A stretch of 64,000 bases of DNA from positions 41,971-105,970 of the IMG/VR virus record IMGVR_UViG_3300028025_005797. The stretch is one strand, 5' to 3'. Positions 9,998-18,919 of this stretch are shown piece by piece. The DNA is from a virus. The notes below the pieces were generated by a model. The model did not search any database. It saw only the letters and a list, made by a program, of their open reading frames with translations, and was not told where the DNA came from. The translations under genes and the position numbers were made by a program. The stretch's first letter is position 1; every line of letters starts with the position of its first letter.

Positions 9998-12082
9998 TTA
10001 TGCTCCTGGTCCTGTCATTATAGAAAAATTAATATTTTTTAAACCAAGAGAAGAAACTAAATTTATTTCAAAAATTAAAGTTCCTCTTTCTGTTTTAGAT
10101 CCATATGATTGGAGTTTATAATCTTTGATAGCCCTTGTTGAAACTAACATATCGAGCATTGATTTAACTTGGGAGATTACTTTATCTTCAGCGTTCTTGC
10201 CTATACCATCATTTGCTATAGCTTTTATTTCAGTTATAACCATAGCTACCAATCTCATTTGTGGAGCTTTTGTAAAGGAGCTGTTTTTATTGGCTAACGT
10301 ATAATCGTTAGATATGTTTACTTCGTATGGATTACCTCTTAGTGCTTTGCGCGTTCTATATACAGTGTTTATACCAAGGTTATCCAACCTTGCTAATGAA
10401 TCTGCAGACAAACTAGAACCATAAACAGAATAAGCTCCTGGTATTCTTTTTCTAATCATTCCATTATAAACTGGAGTTGATGACATCATTCCAGCAAATG
10501 CTGCAGCTGCTGAACTTGTATATGATTTTGCAAAACCTATATGATTGAAAGTTAGTTCTCCATATACAGGAATAACATATCGACCTATATCAGTTTCTAC
10601 TTCTCCACTTATTGAGTAAGTGGTAAATTTATTTACAAGTCTAATATTTTCTTCTAGAAGTTGAACATCGCTATCTTTTGTTCCATTATTTTTAGAACCA
10701 ATGATTCCCATTTGAACATATCCAGTAGCTTCGTTAAATGAGTAGCAATGAAGAGCTAGTTGAGCTATGAAGTCAACAGACCCAGTATTTATCATCGAAG
10801 TTTCGAGTGGCACTATTATGTCAATGAAGTCAAGCCCTTTTGCTATATCGTAACTTACTGCTAGTCTTTCATAATATTTTTCATAAAAGTTTACATTAGA
10901 ATTTGTTTCCGCAGAAAAGAATATTGGCATGTCGGTAAGTCTCTGAGAAATATCTTCGATGTATTCTGACATTGGCGCAGAAGCCATCATAAATATAGAC
11001 TTTGCTCCGCAGCTAAACGCATCGTGGATTCCTCTTAGAAGGGGAGAAGAAGTATTCGCACCCAATAGATTAGTAGCTTCTTGAATTGAATTAATTTTTA
11101 TAATTTGATTTAGTTCAATTCCATCGCTATGACCTATGAATAATATTGAATTGGTATTATAGTATTCTTCCAGTGAATCAAAAATTGGCCTCTTTGAAAT
11201 ACTCGCACCAGTTGTTGGTCCAGTTAAATCTTTAGAAATTCCAGTTGTATTGATAACGGAATATTTTCCTATTGTAAGTTGTTCTGCATTAGATAAAGTA
11301 ATATTTGTTTTAATAGAAAATTTATTATTTGCTGGTACTGAAGAGATAAAATGATTTCCGTTAAAGGCTGCACTTATTTCTGATATTGAAATTTGATCAC
11401 CAGATGAAAGATTGTGATCAATGTCAGTTGATAGAGTTATCACTCCATTCTCTATTTTTTTATATACTATATTTCCGACTCTACCAATTTGACTTCTAGA
11501 GACTTCAAAGTTATGTTCAATTACTTGAGTTCTATCATTGTATGCGCATTGAATCGAGACAGTATAAGTTCCACCAAAAAGTGTATCTGGAATTTTATAA
11601 TAAAAACCGTACTCAGAGTCTGATGGTCTATTGTAATAAGAATTTGTTTTAAGAGCTAATCTTGCATATACTTTTGCAGCGTTATAGCTTGATAAACTTG
11701 GTAAAGTAGTAGCAGCCGTTCTTGCTATTACTGATTTTGTAGTTGGTGCAGATGTAATTATATATTCCGTGTTATAGCCACCGCCAACACCATAGATTAT
11801 TACAGTATCTCCGGCAACTAACTGATGGTCTACATCAAATGTAAATGTTGCCGAAATGTGACCACTCACTATTGAAGTTGGTGGTGTTATCGATATGATT
11901 CGATAACTTGTATTGATCAATGAAGTAGATGAATGAATTATTTCTCCAGTGCCACCATTACCTCTTGATACAGTTGCATATATATCTACTGGAATAGTCT
12001 GGTCTAAAGGATCGTAAAATTCACCATTCACTAAGAATGCAAATCTAAACTTTACTAACTGACCGTTGTGTACTCTTAACAT
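9998..12082 (-). CDS. Second, larger tail-sheath-like protein with N-terminal beta domains
   Basis: The gene encodes 694 residues. The C-terminal ~400 residues look like a sheath core: 'GANTSSPLLRGIHDAFSCGA' (compare the 'FFELVSAGA' helix in the smaller sheath), 'GRYVIPVYGELTFNHIG', 'SSAAAAFAGMMSS', 'RLDNLGINTVYRTRK', and 'QMRLVAMVITEIKAIAND'. The N-terminal ~280 residues are beta-rich with 'VDHQLVAGDTVIIYG' and 'IDHNLSSGDQISI', two copies of an 'xDHxLxxGDxIxI' motif seen in phage structural repeats. It may decorate the tail neck or act as a distal or terminal sheath ring. ATG follows the upstream TAA directly. Confidence 0.6.
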   Translation of the reverse strand: MLRVHNGQLVKFRFAFLVNGEFYDPLDQTIPVDIYATVSRGNGGTGEIIHSSTSLINTSYRIISITPPTSIVSGHISATFTFDVDHQLVAGDTVIIYGVGGGYNTEYIITSAPTTKSVIARTAATTLPSLSSYNAAKVYARLALKTNSYYNRPSDSEYGFYYKIPDTLFGGTYTVSIQCAYNDRTQVIEHNFEVSRSQIGRVGNIVYKKIENGVITLSTDIDHNLSSGDQISISEISAAFNGNHFISSVPANNKFSIKTNITLSNAEQLTIGKYSVINTTGISKDLTGPTTGASISKRPIFDSLEEYYNTNSILFIGHSDGIELNQIIKINSIQEATNLLGANTSSPLLRGIHDAFSCGAKSIFMMASAPMSEYIEDISQRLTDMPIFFSAETNSNVNFYEKYYERLAVSYDIAKGLDFIDIIVPLETSMINTGSVDFIAQLALHCYSFNEATGYVQMGIIGSKNNGTKDSDVQLLEENIRLVNKFTTYSISGEVETDIGRYVIPVYGELTFNHIGFAKSYTSSAAAAFAGMMSSTPVYNGMIRKRIPGAYSVYGSSLSADSLARLDNLGINTVYRTRKALRGNPYEVNISNDYTLANKNSSFTKAPQMRLVAMVITEIKAIANDGIGKNAEDKVISQVKSMLDMLVSTRAIKDYKLQSYGSKTERGTLIFEINLVSSLGLKNINFSIMTGPGA

Positions 12083-12455
12083 TTAATTTTTACTTTCTCT
12101 AGTCGCACCTGCAACCCAGTAAACTATCTTTCCACCCCTACCTCTTACCGGAGCAGAAAAATCTACTAAAAAAATTTGCTGACCACTTGGATAGTCTTCA
12201 TATATTCTATCACCAGATTTAATATTTGCTGTATCTTGAAAATAATATATTACCTCAGAACTAACTGTTAATCCTTGTGTGTTTTCTTCTAGTATATTAG
12301 CAAATCCGTTGAGCCCCAGGATACACAGCTCTTACAGTATACCTTTGCATCTTTTGGCTATAAATCATAGTCTTCTGATCTAGCACTTTTTGAACCAATA
12401 CATTGTGACCCCAACTACGCAGTATGTTACTCAGTGTGCGTTTTGGATCAATCAT
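12083..12455 (-). CDS. Neck/head-completion-like protein, +1 recoded at CGG
   Basis: The gene encodes 123 residues after the frame change at 12306. The N-terminus reads MIDPKRTLSNILRSWGHNVLVQ and continues to 'AVYPGAQ', then [G] 'FANILEENTQGLTVSSEV', ending in a beta-rich half with 'KSGDRIYEDYPSGQQIFLVD'. This pattern, a short N-terminal helix followed by a small beta barrel with an 'I..GD.I' turn, and the location between a head-tail connector and a sheath gene, fit a head-closure protein. The start overlaps the upstream stop by 8 nt. Reading without recoding yields only 52 residues and loses the barrel. Confidence 0.6.
12306..12308 (-). other. CGG +1 recoding site (codon 50 of the neck gene)
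   Basis: Frame reads GGG GCT CAA CGG ATT TGC TAA; skipping C gives GGA TTT GCT AAT. Unshifted translation stops two codons later. Confidence 0.85.
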
Positions 12456-13338
12456 ACTTCCTTATTCCTCTTTCTGGAATTGGATTTTCATCTGGGGATT
12501 GAATATGCGTTGGTCCATACAGATCTCTTGGAGTATAATAAACTGACAATCCAGTATATGGATCCATCGTTCTTCCAGCTCCAATTGTTGGAAGTGTTGG
12601 CAAACCCTTTGGTTGAACTGCCTTCATTCCAACTTTTGATGTTAGCATTTCTTTTCTGAGCATAGCCGCAATCTGACACCAGGTGGTGGCATTTGCTCTA
12701 CTTAGAGTATTTCTAGGTAGGTTTTTATTAGTTATGGAAAGATCGCCAAGTCTTACAGAAAGCTCATCATCTCCTCCATTTCCATAAACTCTTGTCAACT
12801 CACAACAAGTAGCTGCTCTTATGTATTCAAATGCCGTGAAAGGGATATTTGTTCCATCTTCAGTCTCTAATAATTTAAATATATTTTTTATCTCTATAGA
12901 ATAATTATGTATGAACTCACCTATTTCCAGAAGGGAAGCATCAGGGAAATAAGGCAGTAGCTGCTCCGGATCAAGATATAATGGCTCTATATCGGCTGCA
13001 AAGGCTATTATTTCATCTTCTCTCAGAAATACAGTTGGTCTATAATCTTCGGTTGGCGTACTTACGTATATTTGCTGATTAACGCTAATCGTAGTATCAT
13101 TTTCTAAAATTCCGATAAATGAAACTTTGTATGTACCGGCTAATGCAGGTGTATAATCATAGTAATATTCTGAACCACTCAAAGAAGTTGGCGTAGCTGA
13201 TATTATTATCGCATTTCCTGAGTCTGTTATACTCATGGAAACCGATACAGGATCAACCTCTACTTGATTACCGCTAATATCTACGTCAATAAATTTAACC
13301 TTTAGACGTACAGTATCATTGACTAGTATATTTGCCAT
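12448..13338 (-). CDS. Head-tail connector (adaptor) with N-terminal Ig-like domain
   Basis: This 296-aa protein has two parts. Residues 1-~95 form a beta sandwich of the type 'VRLKVKFIDVD...YYYDYTPALAGTYKVSFIG'. Residues ~105-240 look like a phage head-tail adaptor: acidic helical start, then 'FTAFEYIRAATCCELTRVYGNGG' and 'SVRLGDLSITN', a pattern common in gp6-type connectors. The C-terminus is Pro/Gly-rich and probably extended. It heads the neck genes and overlaps the following gene by 8 nt. I infer that it docks below the portal. The Ig-like N-terminus is an unusual addition. Confidence 0.6.
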   Translation of the reverse strand: MANILVNDTVRLKVKFIDVDISGNQVEVDPVSVSMSITDSGNAIIISATPTSLSGSEYYYDYTPALAGTYKVSFIGILENDTTISVNQQIYVSTPTEDYRPTVFLREDEIIAFAADIEPLYLDPEQLLPYFPDASLLEIGEFIHNYSIEIKNIFKLLETEDGTNIPFTAFEYIRAATCCELTRVYGNGGDDELSVRLGDLSITNKNLPRNTLSRANATTWCQIAAMLRKEMLTSKVGMKAVQPKGLPTLPTIGAGRTMDPYTGLSVYYTPRDLYGPTHIQSPDENPIPERGIRKYD

Positions 13339-13397
13339 TTTTCCTTCTTTAAAGAGTAGATACTTATATAGTAGTACTTTAAATTCTCTTGGTGAGC

Positions 13398-13694
13398 TTA
13401 TTCACCCTGATGCTCAACACTGACAAGCGTTCCAGAGTGTATAGTTATTCCCTTTGCCTGAATAAGCGCAGCGCCTTCTCTTCCTAGAGTTTCTATTGTA
13501 ATTATTCCAGTTGGATCTAAATCTATGCTTATAACACCTATTGCGGTAGCTACTGAATAGTCTTCATTTCCACCAAAGTTAATCTTAATATTATTCAAAA
13601 TAACAGGATTAGATATACCATCTATTATCAGTATAATAGTTCCATTATAGTCAATACCAGATTGATTATAGTTAATGGTATCGTTATACAACAT
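13398..13694 (-). CDS. Small beta-rich protein of unknown function
   Basis: The gene encodes 98 residues, rich in Ile, Val, Asn and Gly, with alternating hydrophobic/polar residues typical of beta structure ('GTIILIIDGISNPVILNNI', 'IGVISIDLDPTG'). There is no recognised motif, no signal peptide and no Cys. ATG at 13694 follows AAAGGA. It lies between an oxygenase gene and the neck gene with gaps on both sides, so it could be a small virion or accessory protein. Confidence 0.6.
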   Translation of the reverse strand: MLYNDTINYNQSGIDYNGTIILIIDGISNPVILNNIKINFGGNEDYSVATAIGVISIDLDPTGIITIETLGREGAALIQAKGITIHSGTLVSVEHQGE

Positions 13695-13750
13695 GAGAAT
13701 CCTTTTAAGTTATTTTAACCATATAGTAACAGTATAAAGTTAAATTATTA

Positions 13751-14548
13751 TTAGAATTGTAAACCAGCGTCTTTTCTTAGGTTTGGCATCCAGATCCTAG
13801 AGTCTCCATCCACTGGAATTGGGCTTCCATTTTCTGGAGTACCATAAGAAATTGCAGATAGATATGCAATTCTCTTACCCTTTGTAACTGGGTACACTTC
13901 ATGAGTTCCTACATAATTTGTAGGATATATGGCTATAGTTCCAGCTTTGGGTACGTGTGTATATTTTGCGTGTTTAAAGAATATATTACCGCCAATGAAA
14001 TTTGTTCCATCTAGCTCTTCTTCTGATTCAACGCCATCGTTAAGATATATATTTATACTTACATTACCATGTTTTGGATATTCGTTATTTGGAGGTTTAC
14101 CATATTCATACGGTATTTGATCATCGCAATGTTGACCTATGCCTTGGCCATTTGCATATGTAGCTATATGACCTGCAGATCTCCACCAGCAGACTGTAGA
14201 TGCTTCTGTGTATATTTTACAGTATTCAACTAATGACTTGTATGCTAAATCTTCTAAATCATGAATTAGCTGCTGTTGTTCTTCTGTTGGTTTTCTGTCT
14301 GAAAGTTTACATAATGGATCTACGAATCTTTCTGGAGCCATAGATATCGAATCTACATCAAACTTAAAACCAGTTTTATTTAAAGCGTAGCGCTTTCCAC
14401 CTTCTTCTATATAAGTAAAAGTATCTTCCTCTTGTTGTTTGAGCCAAGCTATGTAATTATGTAAAAATTCCTGATCAATATCAAAAGCGTCTTCTATTAT
14501 ACACAGGCCAGCTCCTATGTCTTTTGCTTTAAAATCTTTTATAATCAT
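13751..14548 (-). CDS. 2OG-Fe(II) oxygenase (prolyl-4-hydroxylase-like), copy A
   Basis: This 265-aa protein has the double-stranded beta-helix signature. The Fe(II) ligands appear as 'GQHCDDQ' (H-x-D, about residues 140-142) and the distal His in 'VGTHEVYPVTKGKRIAYL', where the Arg would bind 2-oxoglutarate. Between them come 'INIYLND' and 'FIGGNIFF', as in viral prolyl hydroxylases. Such enzymes hydroxylate proteins or other substrates using O2 and 2-oxoglutarate; the substrate here is unknown. It is the last of three adjacent paralogues (with 14550-15431 and 15439-16578), sharing 'EEELDGTNF.GG', and follows its neighbour within 2 nt. Confidence 0.85.
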   Translation of the reverse strand: MIIKDFKAKDIGAGLCIIEDAFDIDQEFLHNYIAWLKQQEEDTFTYIEEGGKRYALNKTGFKFDVDSISMAPERFVDPLCKLSDRKPTEEQQQLIHDLEDLAYKSLVEYCKIYTEASTVCWWRSAGHIATYANGQGIGQHCDDQIPYEYGKPPNNEYPKHGNVSINIYLNDGVESEEELDGTNFIGGNIFFKHAKYTHVPKAGTIAIYPTNYVGTHEVYPVTKGKRIAYLSAISYGTPENGSPIPVDGDSRIWMPNLRKDAGLQF

Positions 14549-14549
14549 A

Positions 14550-15431
14550 TTAGTAATTTGATCTTGTTATATTAAATTGATCAGAAGATTGGTTATAGCC
14601 GTTATCTAAAAGATATTTTCTATAGTCCGAAGTTAGGGTGGGCATATATAGGTTAGTTGCCGTTTTTGCTAATTCTATTTCTTTATTTGGATCAACAACA
14701 GATTCATTAACTTCTTTATTTGGGGTTCCGTGACTATACCAACCAAGATAAGAGTATCTCTCCCCTTCTCCAACTGGTTTAACTTCATGAGCTGCCATAA
14801 AATTTGATGGAAAAAATAATAAATCACCTTTTTTAGGTTTCACATCTATATCTAGATAATTGAAATAATGATGACCGCCAGTAAAATTTGTTCCATCTAA
14901 TTCTTCTTCTGCATCGACAGATGACGTAAGATAGAAAACATTACTAATAACATTTCTAGTTGCCAGCTGATCTTTTGGAGTCCAAATATCATAAATGTAA
15001 TCAGCACTTACATCAGAATGACTACCTAAATAAACGCCTTTTTTATACTGGACTATATGACCCTTAACCTTCCACCAAACACATTTATAAGCGAGAGGGA
15101 AAAGTTCAAAATACTTAAACAAGTATTGATCTTTTGATTCTTCAACAAAATCAAATATCTTTTTTATTTTTTCATCACCATACCTATGTATGGCAGAACC
15201 CCTGCCTGGCATGCTGTCGACGCTTTCCTTTTGAAAAAAATATCCACTTTTATTTAGATAGATTTCATCACCAGTTTCCGGATCGACTGTTGGCGTGTAC
15301 ATATCTTCTTTTTCTTTATTAATTGCATCTCTACTAAATTCTCTAACATAATCCCAATCTAGATCTATGGCTGATTCAAAAAGAACAACTCCGCCACCAA
15401 GGTGTTTCGCTTTAACATTGTTATTTATCAT
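14550..15431 (-). CDS. 2OG-Fe(II) oxygenase, copy B
   Basis: The gene encodes 293 residues if the ATG at 15431 is used. An upstream ATG exists, but this one aligns with the N-termini of the paralogues ('MI....KAKHLGGGVVLFESAID' against 'KAKDIGAGLCIIEDAFD') and lies just after the preceding stop. Fe ligands: 'LGSHSDVSA' (H-x-D) and 'MAAHEVKPVGEGERYSYL' (distal His plus Arg). 'EEELDGTNFTGG' and 'PKKGDLLFFPSNF' are shared with the neighbours. It probably arose by tandem duplication. Substrate unknown; virion or host proteins are possible. Confidence 0.85.
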   Translation of the reverse strand: MINNNVKAKHLGGGVVLFESAIDLDWDYVREFSRDAINKEKEDMYTPTVDPETGDEIYLNKSGYFFQKESVDSMPGRGSAIHRYGDEKIKKIFDFVEESKDQYLFKYFELFPLAYKCVWWKVKGHIVQYKKGVYLGSHSDVSADYIYDIWTPKDQLATRNVISNVFYLTSSVDAEEELDGTNFTGGHHYFNYLDIDVKPKKGDLLFFPSNFMAAHEVKPVGEGERYSYLGWYSHGTPNKEVNESVVDPNKEIELAKTATNLYMPTLTSDYRKYLLDNGYNQSSDQFNITRSNY

Positions 15432-15438
15432 ATGATAT

Positions 15439-16578
15439 CTACACCTTTTGTGGAGTAGTTCCACATGGTCCTTCTGGTAAATCTTCATTTGCTGATACTT
15501 CTTCTTGATTTGATTCAACTAACCTATCTTGAGAAGAGTCTAGTTCTACTGCCTCGTGACTCTGATTATACTGAGCAACGTTTCTACCCTGATAAATTGG
15601 ATTCCAACCTGGCTCTACACCAAGTTTTGTCGAATTAGCATCGTCATATCTAGAATGTGGAGACTTGCAATACATCTCATAATCGTCATATATATTATTT
15701 AACCAAACAGGTGGACACCACTCAAAGCTTGCTTCTGGTTCAGCTATTCTAATATTTGCCGGAACATCGTCTGCGCCTTGTCCAAAGAATGTAAGATAGC
15801 TATATCTTACCCCCTTACCCATTCTTTCCACATTGTGAGAGGCTACATAATTTGTAGGAAAGAATATTATATCGCCCCTTTTTGGTTTGTACTTTATACC
15901 CAAGTGCACAAATTGGAGTGCTCCGCCAGTAAAGTTTCTTCCGTTTAACTCTTCTTCTGTTTCTACGCAGTCATTTAGATATATCAAAGCACCACATGTT
16001 TGACGCGATGCAACCATACCTCTTGGCATGTATCTGATTCCATTGGTTACTTTATAATTTGTATCGTTATCGGCATGCGTTCCGAGAATTCCATTATCGC
16101 CATATCTAAGTATGTGACCCCTAGTTTTCCACCATATACTTCCAAGCATTAATGGGTAATAGTCGATATATTTTAAAAGACTTTTATATATTTGCTCTTC
16201 AAGGTAAATGAAAAATTCTTTAACTTCTTCTGGAGTGCTAGGATTTACTGGTTGAAGCAGTCTGACTGGAGTTCCTGGTATCTCTTCTAGTTTATACCTA
16301 AATCCATCTTCATTAATTCCATATTCTATACCATCTTCTCCTGTTATATAATTCCATCTAGTCTTGTGTGCTTCTGCCGCATTTTGATCTATATAATCAA
16401 GAACTAACGATTGATCCATATTAAATGCGTTTCTGAAAACAACAATACCAGCACCTAATTCTTCTGATTCTATTGCACCAATCTCATCAATTATTTGCTT
16501 GTCAATAACTGGAGATACGGGAAATGGTTCAGTGCTTAAGTTTTGTGATTGATTATTAATTTCATCTAAATATGACAT
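15439..16578 (-). CDS. 2OG-Fe(II) oxygenase, copy C, with C-terminal extension
   Basis: The gene encodes 379 residues. The catalytic domain has 'LGTHADNDT' (H-x-D), 'ALIYLNDCVETEEELNGRNFTGG', 'PKRGDIIFFPTNYVASH' (distal His) and 'GKGVRYSYL' (Arg). The C-terminal ~90 residues form a polar tail ending in an acidic, Ser/Glu-rich stretch that the two paralogues lack. ATG follows AGGAG by 4 nt. It is first of the tandem trio and lies 8 nt after the peroxidase-like gene, so all four are probably co-transcribed. Confidence 0.85.
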   Translation of the reverse strand: MSYLDEINNQSQNLSTEPFPVSPVIDKQIIDEIGAIESEELGAGIVVFRNAFNMDQSLVLDYIDQNAAEAHKTRWNYITGEDGIEYGINEDGFRYKLEEIPGTPVRLLQPVNPSTPEEVKEFFIYLEEQIYKSLLKYIDYYPLMLGSIWWKTRGHILRYGDNGILGTHADNDTNYKVTNGIRYMPRGMVASRQTCGALIYLNDCVETEEELNGRNFTGGALQFVHLGIKYKPKRGDIIFFPTNYVASHNVERMGKGVRYSYLTFFGQGADDVPANIRIAEPEASFEWCPPVWLNNIYDDYEMYCKSPHSRYDDANSTKLGVEPGWNPIYQGRNVAQYNQSHEAVELDSSQDRLVESNQEEVSANEDLPEGPCGTTPQKV

Positions 16579-16585
16579 AAGACTC

Positions 16586-17215
16586 CTATCCTAATAATTC
16601 ATCTATAGCTTCAGTTATTGTCCATCCTGCGCCCATAATTCTAGGTTCCTCATCTAATGGACCATCCTGCCAGTTGAATCTACTTACCATAATACCTTCT
16701 CTGCTTAATAAAAACTTTTCGTAGTTGTGAGGTATTCTAGCTATAGCTTGTCCTGCAAGGTTTTGCCCTGCAGTTGCGGCATCAGTTCCATCTGCTGTAG
16801 TATCTGAGTATGCTCTTTTTTGAGTTCCCTTAAGGAAATCATATAGCTCATGTTCATTCTTGCCATTAACTTCTATTTTTTCAGTAATTGGAAAAGTTAC
16901 AAAAGGATAAGCTTCTTTTATAAATTGTTGAATTTCAAGATTTTCTTTTGGTTCCATTTTTCCAAATTGATTACAAGGTATTCCGACTACGGAAAAACCT
17001 CTATCTTTAAACATGTCGTGAACTTGTTGAAGTTCCCACAAATATTTACATGTTCTAGCGTACGACCACGTAACGCTACATTGGGGGGTGTAGCCAAGCT
17101 TTGATGAGATATTGGCAATCAAAGAAACTTTACCCTTTAATGAGGACATAACATCGTACTTACTGTCGATTGAAAAAAGTGGGATGTCATAAGCCAGATT
17201 ATTCATATTTGACAC
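16586..17215 (-). CDS. Glutathione-peroxidase-like protein lacking the peroxidatic Cys
   Basis: This 209-aa protein shows the GPx fold signature in order: 'LIANISSKLGYTPQCS' (family consensus N-V-A-S-x-C-G-x-T), 'RGFSVVGIPCNQFGKMEP' (the conserved N-Q-F-G), 'FPITEKIEVNGKNEHELYDFLK', and 'HNYEKFLLSREG'. At the position of the catalytic Cys/selenocysteine this protein has Leu (residue 40). A Cys sits six residues later (C46), with others at 56 and 81. It may be an inactive or repurposed thioredoxin-fold protein, or it may use C46. It overlaps the upstream small gene by 17 nt and leads into the oxygenase trio, which hints at a shared redox or oxygen-chemistry role. Confidence 0.75.
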   Translation of the reverse strand: MSNMNNLAYDIPLFSIDSKYDVMSSLKGKVSLIANISSKLGYTPQCSVTWSYARTCKYLWELQQVHDMFKDRGFSVVGIPCNQFGKMEPKENLEIQQFIKEAYPFVTFPITEKIEVNGKNEHELYDFLKGTQKRAYSDTTADGTDAATAGQNLAGQAIARIPHNYEKFLLSREGIMVSRFNWQDGPLDEEPRIMGAGWTITEAIDELLG

Positions 17216-17501
17216 ACTCTACTGACATAGTTGAAAATTCTCCAATGGTTAGAACAGCATTAAACTTTTTTTCTTTGGAGTAGTCTTCTGTAAGAAACTC
17301 CAAGTTAACCTTAGCTCTCATCGGAGTGTCTACTAAGGTAGAAAAAATTAATCGTTCTTTCGGACCTGTTCGAGTAAAGTTTACGCTACCTTTTTGATTC
17401 ACAACCTGTGCCTGCAATACATCATCAATAGTTTCTATGGTCATATCATATGATTCTTGACCCAGTGGATTAAAAACAGTGGCTTTCCATTTACTTTTCA
17501 T
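17199..17501 (-). CDS. Small protein of unknown function upstream of the peroxidase-like gene
   Basis: The gene encodes 100 residues from the second of two adjacent ATG codons (17501). I prefer this start because TATAAT ends exactly 6 nt before it, the spacing seen before five other starts in the window and suggestive of a leaderless transcript. The sequence is beta-rich and charged ('FNAVLTIGEFSTMSVECV') with a single Cys and no recognised family. It overlaps the peroxidase-like gene by 17 nt, implying coupled translation. Confidence 0.6.
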   Translation of the reverse strand: MKSKWKATVFNPLGQESYDMTIETIDDVLQAQVVNQKGSVNFTRTGPKERLIFSTLVDTPMRAKVNLEFLTEDYSKEKKFNAVLTIGEFSTMSVECVKYE

Positions 17502-17507
17502 CATTTA

Positions 17508-17513
17508 ATTATA
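17508..17513 (-). promoter_or_regulatory. Candidate leaderless -10 element (TATAAT)
   Basis: TATAAT with 6 nt to ATG at 17501. No Shine-Dalgarno intervenes. Confidence 0.45.
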
Positions 17514-17530
17514 CCATAAAATTTACTTGA

Positions 17531-18208
17531 CTATTCATAAAAAAATTGACCAGTTTCTAAAGCTGTTGGAGGACTATCTTTATGCCAAACATTTACAACC
17601 ATAACCCTTCTAACTCCAGTTACAGGAGCGGTTGTATTATGTATTATGTGACCTGCATCGAATATTATTAACCTATTGGGATTACAGGCTATTCTTTCTC
17701 TTAACTCAATTGGAACTATTAATGGATCTATATTTTCCATTTCTAAAGCTTCTTCTGTATTTTCAGAAACTGCAGTTGGATGCAGTTCTAAGAATCCACC
17801 TACAACATCATTTGTATGAGGGTAATACACGCACCCTATCGCTGGTCCTCTAAATATTTTTTTATCTGCGTAAAGGAAAGTATCTTCATCTACGTGTGTT
17901 CCTAAATATTGTCCAGGATTGAATGTCCTTGTCCAGTACTCAAAACCGCAAACCTCTTCCGTTGAAAAAGGTAAATTATTTTCCCATATTTGTTTTACTA
18001 CTTTTTTCCTTGGGGTATCTACTGGTGATTTCCACCAACCATCCCAAAACATGTACGGTGCAAAGCAGTCTGATTTTTCGTCATGGTAACTATTTAACTC
18101 GATTGCTATTCTATCTTCATTTCCCATAGACGGTGGAAAAAAATCTTTTGTTTCTTCAATTTCTCTTAAAAGAGCTTTATCTTTAATAAAATCATCTAAT
18201 ATAATCAT
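17531..18208 (-). CDS. 2OG-Fe(II) oxygenase, copy D
   Basis: The gene encodes 225 residues. Motifs in order: 'QYLGTHVDEDT' (H-x-D), 'IGCVYYPHTNDVVGGFLELHP', 'NRLIIFDAGHIIHNT' (distal His) and 'GVRRVMVVNVWHKDSPP' (Arg). It is more distant from the A-C trio and resembles the small phage 2OG oxygenases seen in aquatic myophages. TACTAT lies 6 nt before the ATG with no Shine-Dalgarno, so translation may be leaderless. Substrate unknown. Confidence 0.8.
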   Translation of the reverse strand: MIILDDFIKDKALLREIEETKDFFPPSMGNEDRIAIELNSYHDEKSDCFAPYMFWDGWWKSPVDTPRKKVVKQIWENNLPFSTEEVCGFEYWTRTFNPGQYLGTHVDEDTFLYADKKIFRGPAIGCVYYPHTNDVVGGFLELHPTAVSENTEEALEMENIDPLIVPIELRERIACNPNRLIIFDAGHIIHNTTAPVTGVRRVMVVNVWHKDSPPTALETGQFFYE

Positions 18209-18214
18209 AAGTAT

Positions 18215-18220
18215 ATAGTA
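18215..18220 (-). promoter_or_regulatory. Candidate leaderless -10 element (TACTAT)
   Basis: TACTAT with 6 nt to ATG at 18208; a T-A-N-N-N-T hexamer. Confidence 0.35.
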
Positions 18221-18919
18221 CTACAATTTTACTGCGTATGTAACAGCTGCTCCTGTTGGGTTATGGTAAACGGCTGAATTGTCAATATTTTTTAGGACTT
18301 GATGAACCTGATAAATTTCAGTAAATATAGATTCATCTTGATACAGCGAATCCATCCCTGTGTAAAGCATCATGAGAGTTCCGTTTTTGTTTAATCTATT
18401 AAAAAAATTAACAGCAATATTAGGATTGTGAATTACATCATGGAGACTCATACATATGAAATCATAAGTTGGACCTTGATTTGCTTCAATCTCCTGCATT
18501 GTTACGGTGTCGTAATTCCATCCATCTGTTTTTATAAATTGCTCAAATAAATCTAACTGATAGTTATTCAACATTGTTAACTTAGACCTTTTATGCATTA
18601 AGTTCGCCAAGCCAGTGTTAAATGCTGGAAGAGTCATTAGAGTTGTTTCTGGTTTTGCTGTAAGAAAACCAAACTCATGAGTATTGGCCGCATAATAATA
18701 TGCTGGGTTTACGTTCCAAAAATGAGTATCCTCACTAAATACATCAAAATACCATATTAGAAAATCCATTCCAACAGCTATTTTTCTTTTATCTAATGAT
18801 AAAGTTTTAAGATAATTATTTATTTTTTTACTCTTAGATATTGAATCTTCAACTGATTCTATATCTACATATTTAATTAACTTAATTAAATTTTCAAAAT
18901 AATTCATTTCATAGTTCAC
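18221..18919 (-). CDS. Possible SAM-dependent methyltransferase-like protein
   Basis: The gene encodes 232 residues from a GTG start (an internal ATG at 18907 is possible). The second half resembles the core of a class I methyltransferase: 'YDFICMSLHDVIHNPNIAVNFFNRLNKNGTLMMLYTG' matches the 'D-x-hydrophobic...L.pGG.l' strand-helix-strand pattern. The N-terminal ~60 residues are helical and Lys-rich. The canonical glycine-rich SAM-binding loop is not obvious; 'LMTLPAFNTGLA' is near the expected place. The call is tentative. It overlaps the upstream gene by 11 nt. Confidence 0.35.
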   Translation of the reverse strand: MNYEMNYFENLIKLIKYVDIESVEDSISKSKKINNYLKTLSLDKRKIAVGMDFLIWYFDVFSEDTHFWNVNPAYYYAANTHEFGFLTAKPETTLMTLPAFNTGLANLMHKRSKLTMLNNYQLDLFEQFIKTDGWNYDTVTMQEIEANQGPTYDFICMSLHDVIHNPNIAVNFFNRLNKNGTLMMLYTGMDSLYQDESIFTEIYQVHQVLKNIDNSAVYHNPTGAAVTYAVKL

